From Sphingobacterium sp. BN32 (lineage in GTDB: Bacteria; Bacteroidota; Bacteroidia; Sphingobacteriales; Sphingobacteriaceae), in the NCBI RefSeq assembly GCF_030503615.1, contig NZ_CP129963.1, positions 1,426,001-1,490,000 on the forward strand: 64,000 nucleotides of DNA. Reading direction: 5' to 3'. A program made the translations under genes and the position numbers. The notes under the pieces were generated by a model. It was given only the letters and a program-made list of their open reading frames with translations. It was not told the origin of the DNA and made no database searches. Shown here in pieces: positions 1 to 7,824 of this stretch. Every line of letters starts with the position of its first letter. Within the stretch, counting starts at the first letter, position 1.

Positions 1-1529
1 AGACATTGACTTTACGTGATGCATTTGCATTAGCGCAAACTGCAAAACAAAAGCAGTCTGCTTTGAGCAGCATGCAAGCTACCAATACTTACCAAGCGAT
101 GATGTTTGCTAGTCGTTATATGAACGATCCTGAATTGAAAGGAACGGCTTCTAACGTGGCGATGAACATTGCGATGGATAATAAAGAATATGTTGGTTCT
201 GACGTTCGTGGCATTTTACAACAAGCAGCAGATAATCTTTCGGGTAGCGAGAGTTCGTATTTAAGAGAAGCAATCGTTCGCCATCTATCCGAAATGCCAG
301 CAGAGCAAGGCTATGTTTCGATCTTTAACGGTAAGGACCTTACAGGATGGAAAGGCTTAGTGGAAAACCCAATTAAACGCGCGGCAATGTCGAAAGCAGA
401 GTTGGAGAAAAAGCAAGCTGTTGCTGATCAGAAGATGCGTGAAAACTGGAAAGCCATTGATGGTGATTTAGTGTTCAGCGGACATGGTGATAACATCGCG
501 ACTGTAAAACAATACGGTGATTTTGAGATGTTAGTAGACTGGAAATTAGACCCTCAGGGTAAAGAGCCTGATGCAGGTGTTTACTTGAGAGGAACTCCAC
601 AGGTTCAGATTTGGGATATCTCGCGTACAAACGTAGGTGCTCAAGTAGGTTCCGGCGGTTTATATAACAATACGAAGAATCCGAAGAACCCATTGAAAGT
701 TGCGGACAGCGCGCTAGGCGAATGGAATACCTTCAAGATCAAAATGGTCGGAGAGAAAGTTTCTGTTTGGTTGAACGGCGAGTTGGTGGTGGATAACGTA
801 ACGTTAGAAAACTACTGGGATCGCAATCAATCAATTTTCCCAACCGAGCAAATTGAGTTGCAAGCGCATGGATCACGCGTATGGTATCGCGATATCTACG
901 TGAAAGAGATTCCTCGTTTGGAAGTATATAAATTGAGCGATGCGGAAAAGAAGGAAGGTTTCGAAATGTTGTTCGACGGAACAAACATGGATAAATGGAC
1001 AAGCTCTGCTGCGTACGAAATTACGAAAGAAGGATATATCCGATCGAATCCGGTTGCGAAGTTCGGCAAGAACATCTATACGAAAGATCAATATGGTGAC
1101 TTTGTTTACCGCTTTGAGTTTAAATTAACACCTGGAGCTAATAACGGTATTGGTATCCGCACGCCGATCGATGGTGATGCTGCTTATGCCGGTATGGAAA
1201 TCCAAGTGCTGGATGACGGCGCTGAGGTTTACAAAGACTTGAAAGAATACCAATATCATGGATCTGTTTACGGCATTATTGCTGCGAAACGTGGTGCTTT
1301 GAAACCTGTTGGCGAATGGAATACCGAAGAAATCCGTATTCAAGGCAACAAAATTAAGGTTACTGTGAATGGTAAAGTCATTGTTGATGGCGACCTGAAG
1401 GAGGCAACTAAAAATGGTACTGCCGATAAGAAGAGCCATCCAGGGTTGGAAAATAAATTAGGACACATCGGCTTCTTAGGCCATGGCACTGAGGTATTCT
1501 TCCGAAATATTAGAGTAAAGAGATTGTAA
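1..1529 (+). CDS. DUF1080 (3-keto-disaccharide hydrolase-like) two-domain protein, 5' partial
   Basis: The reading frame is open to the left edge of the window, so the true start is missing. About the first 100 visible residues are helical and look like the end of a HEAT-type repeat region. Two beta-rich domains follow, each opening with a related motif: FNGKDLTGW near visible residue 107 and FDGTNMDKW near 324. This is the DUF1080 family, a laminin-G/concanavalin-like fold linked in Bacteroidetes to 3-keto-glycoside hydrolysis; a tandem pair behind HEAT repeats is a known arrangement. Cell location cannot be read because the N-terminus is absent. A strong terminator follows the stop codon. 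Family call is firm; substrate is unknown. Confidence 0.85.
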   Translation, partial: TLTLRDAFALAQTAKQKQSALSSMQATNTYQAMMFASRYMNDPELKGTASNVAMNIAMDNKEYVGSDVRGILQQAADNLSGSESSYLREAIVRHLSEMPAEQGYVSIFNGKDLTGWKGLVENPIKRAAMSKAELEKKQAVADQKMRENWKAIDGDLVFSGHGDNIATVKQYGDFEMLVDWKLDPQGKEPDAGVYLRGTPQVQIWDISRTNVGAQVGSGGLYNNTKNPKNPLKVADSALGEWNTFKIKMVGEKVSVWLNGELVVDNVTLENYWDRNQSIFPTEQIELQAHGSRVWYRDIYVKEIPRLEVYKLSDAEKKEGFEMLFDGTNMDKWTSSAAYEITKEGYIRSNPVAKFGKNIYTKDQYGDFVYRFEFKLTPGANNGIGIRTPIDGDAAYAGMEIQVLDDGAEVYKDLKEYQYHGSVYGIIAAKRGALKPVGEWNTEEIRIQGNKIKVTVNGKVIVDGDLKEATKNGTADKKSHPGLENKLGHIGFLGHGTEVFFRNIRVKRL

Positions 1530-1552
1530 GTAAATTAGGCTTTATTTACGAG

Positions 1553-1585
1553 AGAGGCGGTTGAGAGACCGCCTCTTTGTTTTTG
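1553..1585 (+). terminator. Rho-independent terminator of the DUF1080 gene
   Basis: The 8-bp stem AGAGGCGG/CCGCCTCT with an 8-nt loop is followed by a T-rich run. It lies 24 nt after the stop codon. Confidence 0.85.
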
Positions 1586-1630
1586 TATAGGGTATTGGTT
1601 ATATTTAGTTCGTAAAACCAATTATTTGTT

Positions 1631-1813
1631 ATGAGTTACAATAAGATACAACTGCTGCTGATCTCTGTCTTCGCACTGTTGACATCAATCTATTTTTTTC
1701 TCGGAAATGAGGTCATCCATAAGATCATCGGCGCAATCTGCCTATTAATTTTATTGGGATTGAATGGTTACTATTATTTTAACTCTACAGGATGGCTGAA
1801 TAGGAAAAAGTGA
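1631..1813 (+). CDS. Small two-helix membrane protein, 60 residues
   Basis: Short gene starting at ATG 1631 and ending with the basic tail NRKK. Two hydrophobic segments (about residues 6-24 and 30-50) around a short charged turn suggest a small integral inner-membrane protein. No family motif is recognised. It sits alone between the terminator at 1553-1585 and a repeat island, and converges with smc. Its hydrophobic pattern, clean start and basic end favour a real gene, but no function can be given. Confidence 0.6.
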   Translation: MSYNKIQLLLISVFALLTSIYFFLGNEVIHKIIGAICLLILLGLNGYYYFNSTGWLNRKK

Positions 1814-2132
1814 AATTAGATATTAGAGGTGAGATATTAGACATTAGAGCGTGGCGGTAGTCTTTGAATACCATGAAAAGAAGTATTAAAGGATTGACAG
1901 CTTTTTTTGTCTTTGAACCAAGAAAGGAAGGATTTAGGGATTATCAAGATCGGGCGTGTTGTCTTGAACCAGGAAAGGAAGGATATTAAGATATGCAGGA
2001 TCCTGTTCATCTTTATATCCTTCCTTTCCTGGTTCAAGACTATTTTTGCGTTTCTACATCGAAAGGCATGTTCTAATATTTTACATTGAAAGCCATGCTC
2101 TAATATCTCAAATCTTATATCTAAAATCTATA
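1814..2132. repeat. Repeat island 1 between convergent genes
   Basis: This gene-free stretch begins and ends with TTAGA/TCTAA-rich tracts (about 1814-1850 and 2098-2130). Between them lie two direct copies of the core GAAAGGAAGGAT, preceded by TTGAACCA (from about 1912 and 1964), and one inverted copy (about 2017-2040). The same modules recur near 19.5 kb and 33-34 kb. Short open frames inside it are repeat-derived and not credible genes. Confidence 0.85.
1961..2040. repeat. 80-bp near-perfect palindrome
   Basis: Two 40-nt arms (1961-2000 and 2001-2040) match at 36 of 40 positions with no loop. They are centred on CAGGATCCTG and carry GTCTTGAACCAGGAAAGG at the outer ends. Transcribed from either side it would fold into one long hairpin, so it may end transcription of both the small membrane protein gene and smc. 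Confidence 0.85.
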
Positions 2133-5100
2133 TTAAGCTACATCCCTCAAATCCACCGCTACTACTCTTGATACACCTTGCTCAACCATGGTTACACCGT
2201 AGATGATATCGGTGCTTGCGATCGTGCGTTTGTTGTGAGATACCACAATAAACTGCGATTGGTTGGAGAATTCGCGGATGATATTATTGAATTTATCAAT
2301 GTTAGTATCATCTAACGGAGCGTCTACCTCATCGAAGATACAGAACGGTGCTGGCTTCAAAAGGTAAAGCGAAAACAATAGGGCAGTGGAGGTCAGTGTT
2401 TTTTCACCACCGGAGAGCTGATTGATCGACAATGGGCGTTTTCCTTTCGGTCTTGCGATAATATCGATATCAGACTCTAATGGGTTGTTAGGATCGCTTA
2501 ATACGATATCACAGGAGTCTTCCTCATTAAATAGCGAACGGAATACTTTCACGAAGTTTTCTCGTACGGTCGTGAATGCGTACATGAATTTATCGTTTGC
2601 AGATTGGTCGATCTCCGAGATCGTGCTCAGTAAGGATGCTTTAGCATCCATGAGGTCGGTTTTCTCTTTGTCGATAAAGCCATGTCGTTCGAACATCTCA
2701 TCATAGGCTTCTTTTGCCATCGGGTTGATCGTACCGTAATCGTCCAGTTGCTTTTTCAGTTTATTACATTTAGTATGCAGCTCTTCAAATGGAAGACGAT
2801 CTTCCGGAACTTCCTGTTCCAATAAATCTTGCAACTCAATATTGAACTCTACAGATAGACGCTCTTTAAGCGCATTTAGCTCGATTTGAAGTGACGTTTT
2901 CTTGTCTTTATACTCGTTGATGATGGTGTCGGAAATGTCTTTGTTGCGGCGCAGCTGTCCGATACTTTCCTCCAGATCATTGATCTCTTGGCGACTCGCA
3001 TAGAAATCATCTTCAATTTCCTTCAGACCTTTTTCATACAGTTCCTTTTGCTCATACATCGCAGCCAGATCAATCTCATCCTTTGTGCCCGTGTTGACAG
3101 ATTCTATAATCTCTTTCTTTACTTGATCGAACTCCTGACTGTTCTTTTCAATACGTTCAAGCAAGCTGTCCTTTTGATGCTCACGGTATTCTAAGTCTTT
3201 CAGTAGCGTAGAAACTTTACTTTGCTGCTGATGGAATTTGATATTCGCATTGTTAAAAATCGCTGATCTCTCCGTCAGGATTTCAGAAATGTCTTGATAT
3301 TGCTGTTGTAGGAGTACTAATTCATCTTGATTAGTTGAAGCCTTTAATTTGAAATCCTGCAGTTCAGGTTCTGCTTTCTCAAGCTCGACAAGAATAGATG
3401 CGATCTTGGTTTCAATATCCTGTTTTCTATTCTGGCTGTTATTGATGAACGTTTGGTATTGTTCCTGTTTCGTTTTGACAGATACCAGCTCATTTGTCAG
3501 GCGGTTTAGTTGCACACGTTGTTCTTCGATAAAGACACGTTGAGAACCTCCTTTCAAGCGGATAAGTTTCTCGTTTTCTACACGCAGGTTTTCTTGTAGC
3601 TCCAGAATACGCTGATTTAGCGTTTGGATCTCCTTGGCAAGGATTTCTAAATTCTTCGCACGTCCGATACGCTTACCTTCGAATAATCCTACAGAACCTC
3701 CAGAAAGGCCTAGCTTGGTTTTGGAGAACTTACCATCTTTATGAAGAATGGTGATATTGTCTGTCGGTAAATCGGATTCCAGAATGATGTCATCTTCTGA
3801 TTTAAGAAGATAAACGCCGTCGAGCAGGATAGTACATAGGGTCTTGAACTTATCATCTACCGATATGACATCCATTGCAGATATTAAGCGACTGTCATGA
3901 TTGTTAACCTGTTCTGCCGCAGGAAGCTGTTTTACGGCTTCTAGGATAAAGAAATTAGCTCGTCCGCGTGATGAGTCACTTAGGAGGTTAATTGCTTTTA
4001 CAGCATCCTCTTTCAGGTCCACGACATAGTGGTTCATGATTGGCTCAAGGAAGTTCTCGATAGCCACACGGTAATCTTCTTTACAGAAGAGGATATCCGA
4101 AAATAGGGGATATTGCTTTTTCCAGCCGGCATTCTTACGTAAGAAGCGAATGGACTCAGGAAACCCTTCGAGATTATCGACAAGGGATTTCGTTAGGTTG
4201 TATTCGTTTTGTTTGGCATCGACAACGCGAGACTCTCTATTGAGTTCGCTGGTAAATTGACGGATATTATCTTCCGTTTCTTCAATTTGTTGCTGCAATT
4301 GCTCTTCTGTATGAAGCGCTGCGTCAAACTGCTCTTGTTGGATATTGACACGTTCTTCCAATTCGGCAACTACAAGACTGAATTGATTGAGTTCCGCCTC
4401 TTTTGCGATTGCGTCATTAGCCGTACGTAGGGATTCTTGCTCTAAGGCATCTTTTTGGATACCTAAAACGGCAATATCTTTTTCTAAACGGTATATGTTG
4501 TTCTGAAGTTCGGCGTTGTCCTTCGTAAAACTGTCAAGTTTTCCTTTTGCAGATTGTTGTTGTCCACGCAGTTCTTCGACCTCTAGTTTATTGTTTTCCA
4601 GGTCTTGCTTGATGTCATCGAGCTTGTTCTGCTCTTCGAATAACTCCTCGTTCAAGCGTTTTACGCTATATTCTATTTGAGTTAGCTGTTGCTTATCAGT
4701 TGCAATATCATTATTTAAACGAGTTTCCTTTTCTTGCAGATGGATCATCTTGGCATTCTTCAGCTTTTCATCTGATTCTAATGCGCGGATCTTGTTGATA
4801 TACTCGTGAGTAACCTTTTGCTGTGTTGCTAGATTTTTCTCTTTGGCAAGGATGTCGTTCTTCTGGGTCTGTAAAACCGTTTCTTTGGATGCAATCTGTG
4901 CGACAGTTTCCTGTAGCTGCTCCTTCTGTTGGTTTTCTTGCTCTTGGATGCGCTCTAGATCAGTGTGGAAGTTCTCCAAACGATAGTAGGCTAATCCGAT
5001 ACTCGCTTCGCGATATTCTTCCTTTAGTGTAAAGTACTTGTCGGCTTTCTTCGCTTGGTTTTCTAAAGACTTCAGGTTCTTATTGATCTCGAACATCAAG

Positions 5101-5678
5101 TCATCGACACGTGAGAGGTCAGCTTCTGTATCCTTAAGCTTGGCTAAGGTCTGTTTTTTACGGACTTTATATTTTGATATACCCGAAGCTTCTTCGAAAA
5201 GGTTTCGGCGGGAATTATCTTTATTAGCGATGATTTCATCAATCATCTTCAATTCGATAATCGAGTAGGTGTCAGCACCAACACCGGTATCGAGGAATAG
5301 ATCGGTAATATCTTTCAAACGACATTTAACATCGTTTAAGCGATATTCACTTTCTCCGGTGCGGAAAAGTTTTCTTGTAATGGTTACCGTCGTAAATTCC
5401 GTCGGCAAAATACTTTTAGTATTGTCGAAGGTTAAAGATACTTCGGCAAGATTCGCAGCCTTACGGTTCTTGGTGCCATTGAAGATAATATTCTCCATCT
5501 TCTCGGAACGCAATGTACGCGTACTTTGTTCACCTAACACCCAACGTATGGCATCAACAACATTAGATTTGCCACATCCATTTGGCCCTACAATGGCCGT
5601 TACGCCTTCATTGAAGTTGATTACAACCTTGTCACCAAAACTCTTAAATCCTTTGATTTCTAACTTCGTTAACTGCAT
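2133..5678 (-). CDS. smc: Chromosome segregation SMC ATPase
   Basis: This is the core ATPase of the condensin-like complex that loops and compacts DNA, normally partnered by ScpA and ScpB. At 1181 residues it has the usual length. The N-terminal head carries Walker A GPNGCGKS (residues 31-38). Two long coiled coils flank a hinge at roughly 490-680. The C-terminal head has signature LSGGEK (from 1088), Walker B with DEVDAPLD (about 1116-1123) and the late VVSHNK motif. The start MQLTKLEIKGFKSF is canonical. Upstream on the minus strand, at 5711-5718, TATTTTCG resembles the -7 element. scpA and scpB are not in this window. Confidence 0.98.
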   Translation of the reverse strand: MQLTKLEIKGFKSFGDKVVINFNEGVTAIVGPNGCGKSNVVDAIRWVLGEQSTRTLRSEKMENIIFNGTKNRKAANLAEVSLTFDNTKSILPTEFTTVTITRKLFRTGESEYRLNDVKCRLKDITDLFLDTGVGADTYSIIELKMIDEIIANKDNSRRNLFEEASGISKYKVRKKQTLAKLKDTEADLSRVDDLMFEINKNLKSLENQAKKADKYFTLKEEYREASIGLAYYRLENFHTDLERIQEQENQQKEQLQETVAQIASKETVLQTQKNDILAKEKNLATQQKVTHEYINKIRALESDEKLKNAKMIHLQEKETRLNNDIATDKQQLTQIEYSVKRLNEELFEEQNKLDDIKQDLENNKLEVEELRGQQQSAKGKLDSFTKDNAELQNNIYRLEKDIAVLGIQKDALEQESLRTANDAIAKEAELNQFSLVVAELEERVNIQQEQFDAALHTEEQLQQQIEETEDNIRQFTSELNRESRVVDAKQNEYNLTKSLVDNLEGFPESIRFLRKNAGWKKQYPLFSDILFCKEDYRVAIENFLEPIMNHYVVDLKEDAVKAINLLSDSSRGRANFFILEAVKQLPAAEQVNNHDSRLISAMDVISVDDKFKTLCTILLDGVYLLKSEDDIILESDLPTDNITILHKDGKFSKTKLGLSGGSVGLFEGKRIGRAKNLEILAKEIQTLNQRILELQENLRVENEKLIRLKGGSQRVFIEEQRVQLNRLTNELVSVKTKQEQYQTFINNSQNRKQDIETKIASILVELEKAEPELQDFKLKASTNQDELVLLQQQYQDISEILTERSAIFNNANIKFHQQQSKVSTLLKDLEYREHQKDSLLERIEKNSQEFDQVKKEIIESVNTGTKDEIDLAAMYEQKELYEKGLKEIEDDFYASRQEINDLEESIGQLRRNKDISDTIINEYKDKKTSLQIELNALKERLSVEFNIELQDLLEQEVPEDRLPFEELHTKCNKLKKQLDDYGTINPMAKEAYDEMFERHGFIDKEKTDLMDAKASLLSTISEIDQSANDKFMYAFTTVRENFVKVFRSLFNEEDSCDIVLSDPNNPLESDIDIIARPKGKRPLSINQLSGGEKTLTSTALLFSLYLLKPAPFCIFDEVDAPLDDTNIDKFNNIIREFSNQSQFIVVSHNKRTIASTDIIYGVTMVEQGVSRVVAVDLRDVA

Positions 5679-5761
5679 CTAAAGTGTTTTCCGTATAAAA
5701 AAATATCCTGCGAAAATAGTGAATTTCGCTCATTGTTGAAAGTATCGCATATTCCTGATTC

Positions 5762-6238
5762 CTAAGTGGTCAGGATTTTTTCAAAATAAACAAAATGTGG
5801 CGAGCCATCAATCTGTATCTTGAAAATACCTTTGCCTCCGCGAAGATAAGCGGCGATTGCGGTAACCGCCCAGGCATCGGCCTCGGATGCTGGCCATTGT
5901 GCTTGGGTCAGCATGCCATAATTGAAAAAGTCACCGTAGTTTTTAATAACCTCAAGTTCCTCTCTCTCGGAGGGTGCTATTTCCGGATTATCCCAACGCC
6001 AGGTCCATAACCCATTATCCTCATTCAAAGCGCCTACCGCTTGATATGCTACTTTCAAGACTTCTATGCGATCTTTGATGAAACTAATGTTGGATTTGTC
6101 AGCGTCTAAACTGTATTGATCGTAAGCACCGAAGGAAAAGTCCTCCGTTAGGATCTCATGCTGATCGGTGACAAATTCATGTGCTTTTTTATGCAACACG
6201 CGGAAGGACTCGTCGACTTGTGGTTTAGATAGGTTCAT
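5762..6238 (-). CDS. DUF6882-like protein
   Basis: A soluble 158-residue protein without signal peptide or membrane segment. It has a tryptophan-rich centre (LWTWRWDNP near residue 80), a conserved-looking W-P-A-S-E-A-D-A-W-A-V stretch, and a final beta hairpin. I associate this pattern with the uncharacterised DUF6882 family of small bacterial proteins, from memory. It follows smc on the same strand 83 nt upstream, but a shared promoter is not evident. No catalytic residues can be named. Confidence 0.6.
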   Translation of the reverse strand: MNLSKPQVDESFRVLHKKAHEFVTDQHEILTEDFSFGAYDQYSLDADKSNISFIKDRIEVLKVAYQAVGALNEDNGLWTWRWDNPEIAPSEREELEVIKNYGDFFNYGMLTQAQWPASEADAWAVTAIAAYLRGGKGIFKIQIDGSPHFVYFEKILTT

Positions 6239-6263
6239 GTTTTTTGTTTACAATAGCGTAAAA

Positions 6264-6289
6264 ATAAGAAAAGCCCATAAAATATGGGC
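6264..6289 (-). terminator. Terminator of the DUF4397 lipoprotein gene
   Basis: The stem GCCCATA/TATGGGC (6273-6279 and 6283-6289) has a 3-nt loop. On the minus strand it is followed by a T-rich run (complement of AAAATAAGAAAA). Confidence 0.7.
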
Positions 6290-6321
6290 CTTCCAAATTA
6301 TGGATGTATTGTAAAGCTGCC

Positions 6322-7017
6322 TTATTCTGCCGGTAAATACCCTATATAAAGTGGTTTTTCCGAGTCTCCTTTTGTTCCCATCAGGGCAAAGGTATAATAT
6401 AAACCTTTTTTGAAAACGATGTCTTCTCGCTCTGCAACGATGTTTCCTTGCTCGTCTTTTGCAGTAACTTTAAAAGTCCCTGTATTGATTGGGCGGAATA
6501 TCTGTGCTTCTGACACCGTGTTTTTATTTTCCTGTACGCGATCTTTAAATGCTGCTACCTCTTGATCTCCAATTTGGAATGTAACTTTTGCTACGCCATT
6601 TCCAAGTTGAACAAAGCGTGCTGCTGCTTTTTCGCCTAAGTTTTCAACTGGCGAATCAGTTGTTCTGATGAACTTTGGTTTTCCTACCGCACCATATACA
6701 AAACCTGTATAGAAAGTAGAATCTGCGTAGTTCATTGTGGTATCAATCAACATCTTATTTTCCAAACGGCTCATCACTTCCAATCGCTTGCTTCCGGGGA
6801 AGGCGCGAAATGACGTATAAGTCTTATATGGAAAGCTCACATTATTGATTATACGACCGTCCATTTGGTAATAGACATCTGATGCGTCTGGGTATGAGTT
6901 CAATAAGGTTACTATTGCCTGTGGCGTTGGTTGTGCATCATCTTTCAAACAGCTGCTCATTGTAAAGATGGCTAACACTATCACGATTAAAAAATGCGTC
7001 TTTTTCATGTTTTTCAT
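6322..7017 (-). CDS. DUF4397 lipoprotein
   Basis: A 231-residue protein with a lipoprotein signal: basic start MKNMKKTHF, a hydrophobic core and a lipobox ending SSC near residue 23. It is therefore predicted to be anchored in a membrane facing the periplasm or surface. The mature part opens with LLNSYPDASDVYYQMDG, typical of DUF4397 proteins, which carry immunoglobulin-like beta-sandwich domains and are common as cell-surface proteins in Sphingobacteria. An internal Met three residues in is an alternative start. AGGAGAAT just upstream is a good ribosome binding site. Ligand unknown. Confidence 0.75.
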   Translation of the reverse strand: MKNMKKTHFLIVIVLAIFTMSSCLKDDAQPTPQAIVTLLNSYPDASDVYYQMDGRIINNVSFPYKTYTSFRAFPGSKRLEVMSRLENKMLIDTTMNYADSTFYTGFVYGAVGKPKFIRTTDSPVENLGEKAAARFVQLGNGVAKVTFQIGDQEVAAFKDRVQENKNTVSEAQIFRPINTGTFKVTAKDEQGNIVAEREDIVFKKGLYYTFALMGTKGDSEKPLYIGYLPAE

Positions 7018-7102
7018 ATTATTCTCCTGTCAATCATTTTTTGAACGTTCAACAACAATACGGAAGCGTCAATCATTACGCTACAATGAAATGAAAAAAA
7101 AA

Positions 7103-7672
7103 TTAAATAGCTTTTCTATCAACTAGTTGATAATTAGTTTTGATGGCTTGTAAAAAACGGTCTAATCCCATCTTTTGAATACTTACAATCTCGGATTGAT
7201 AGATCGGGATTAACTGAACCAACTGAATGCCTTTGGACTTTTTGCTGTCGTAGATCAGACTATTGGCGTCAAGAAACTGAACTTCTGCGACAATAAAGGC
7301 ATTCATATCAGAATCTGGGCTTATTTGCTGTCCAATCTTAATTATTTCACCTTTTCTGAAAGGGCAATCCGTCCTTAGTTGATTTGCAAGATAACCAACA
7401 ATATGAACCCAGTTCATTTCATTCGATACAACCTGTAAGCACAGTTCCACTTGCTGTAATCGCTCGGGATGGCTTGCGAAGGAGACGCCATAGGAAAATG
7501 CGGTTATCAATCGTTCTTCGGGCTGAGGAAAGGCGAAAGTGTAAACAAAAGGCAACTTTTTTTTTGCACTCTTTTCCCGGTAAATCTGAGCTTTCGACTG
7601 CATTCGTTCTTCGATGGATTGTCTATAGCGCTCAATAGGAGATTTTAAAAAGTCGGGTTTCTTTAAAAGCAT
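7103..7672 (-). CDS. Suppressor-of-fused (SUFU) domain protein
   Basis: A 189-residue cytoplasmic protein. After a basic helical N-terminus it shows the SUFU-fold pattern: TAFSYGVSF, then LQQVELCLQV, a helix around WVHIVGYLANQL, GEIIKIGQ, and a C-terminal helix GLDRFLQAI. Bacterial SUFU-domain proteins are widespread; some act as immunity proteins next to polymorphic toxins, others have no known role. No toxin is visible next to this one. A -7-like element lies 23 nt upstream. Family call moderately firm, role unknown. Confidence 0.7.
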   Translation of the reverse strand: MLLKKPDFLKSPIERYRQSIEERMQSKAQIYREKSAKKKLPFVYTFAFPQPEERLITAFSYGVSFASHPERLQQVELCLQVVSNEMNWVHIVGYLANQLRTDCPFRKGEIIKIGQQISPDSDMNAFIVAEVQFLDANSLIYDSKKSKGIQLVQLIPIYQSEIVSIQKMGLDRFLQAIKTNYQLVDRKAI

Positions 7673-7694
7673 GCTCTTCAGTCTTGTTTACAAG

Positions 7695-7702
7695 CAAATT
7701 TA
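7695..7702 (-). promoter_or_regulatory. -7 promoter element for the SUFU-domain gene
   Basis: CAAATTTA on the plus strand reads TAAATTTG on the minus strand and fits the Bacteroidetes -7 consensus TAnnTTTG, 22 nt before the start codon. No clear -33 TTTG was seen. Confidence 0.45.
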
Positions 7703-7732
7703 GGGTTTTATGTAATAATTGCAGTTTTAGCT

Positions 7733-7743
7733 GTCAAAATGAC
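7733..7743. promoter_or_regulatory. Dyad GTCA-AAA-TGAC upstream of htpG
   Basis: A short inverted repeat lies about 80 nt before the htpG start, in the gap between two divergent genes. It could be a heat-shock or repressor site, but no recognised operator is matched and so short a dyad may be chance. Confidence 0.25.
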
Positions 7744-7824
7744 TTAAAAAACACAATGGAATGCCTATTGATGTGTACTAAGGGAGAATATTTTTAATAA
7801 AAAACGATAAATCATATATAGCAT

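Noticed and set aside
1837..2089. Small proteins read from both strands of repeat island 1
   Set aside because: They consist of translated repeat units (NQERKD-type words) and occur equally on both strands.
4823..5682. Open frames antisense to smc
   Set aside because: Shadow frames of a strongly conserved gene, without ribosome binding sites or family features.
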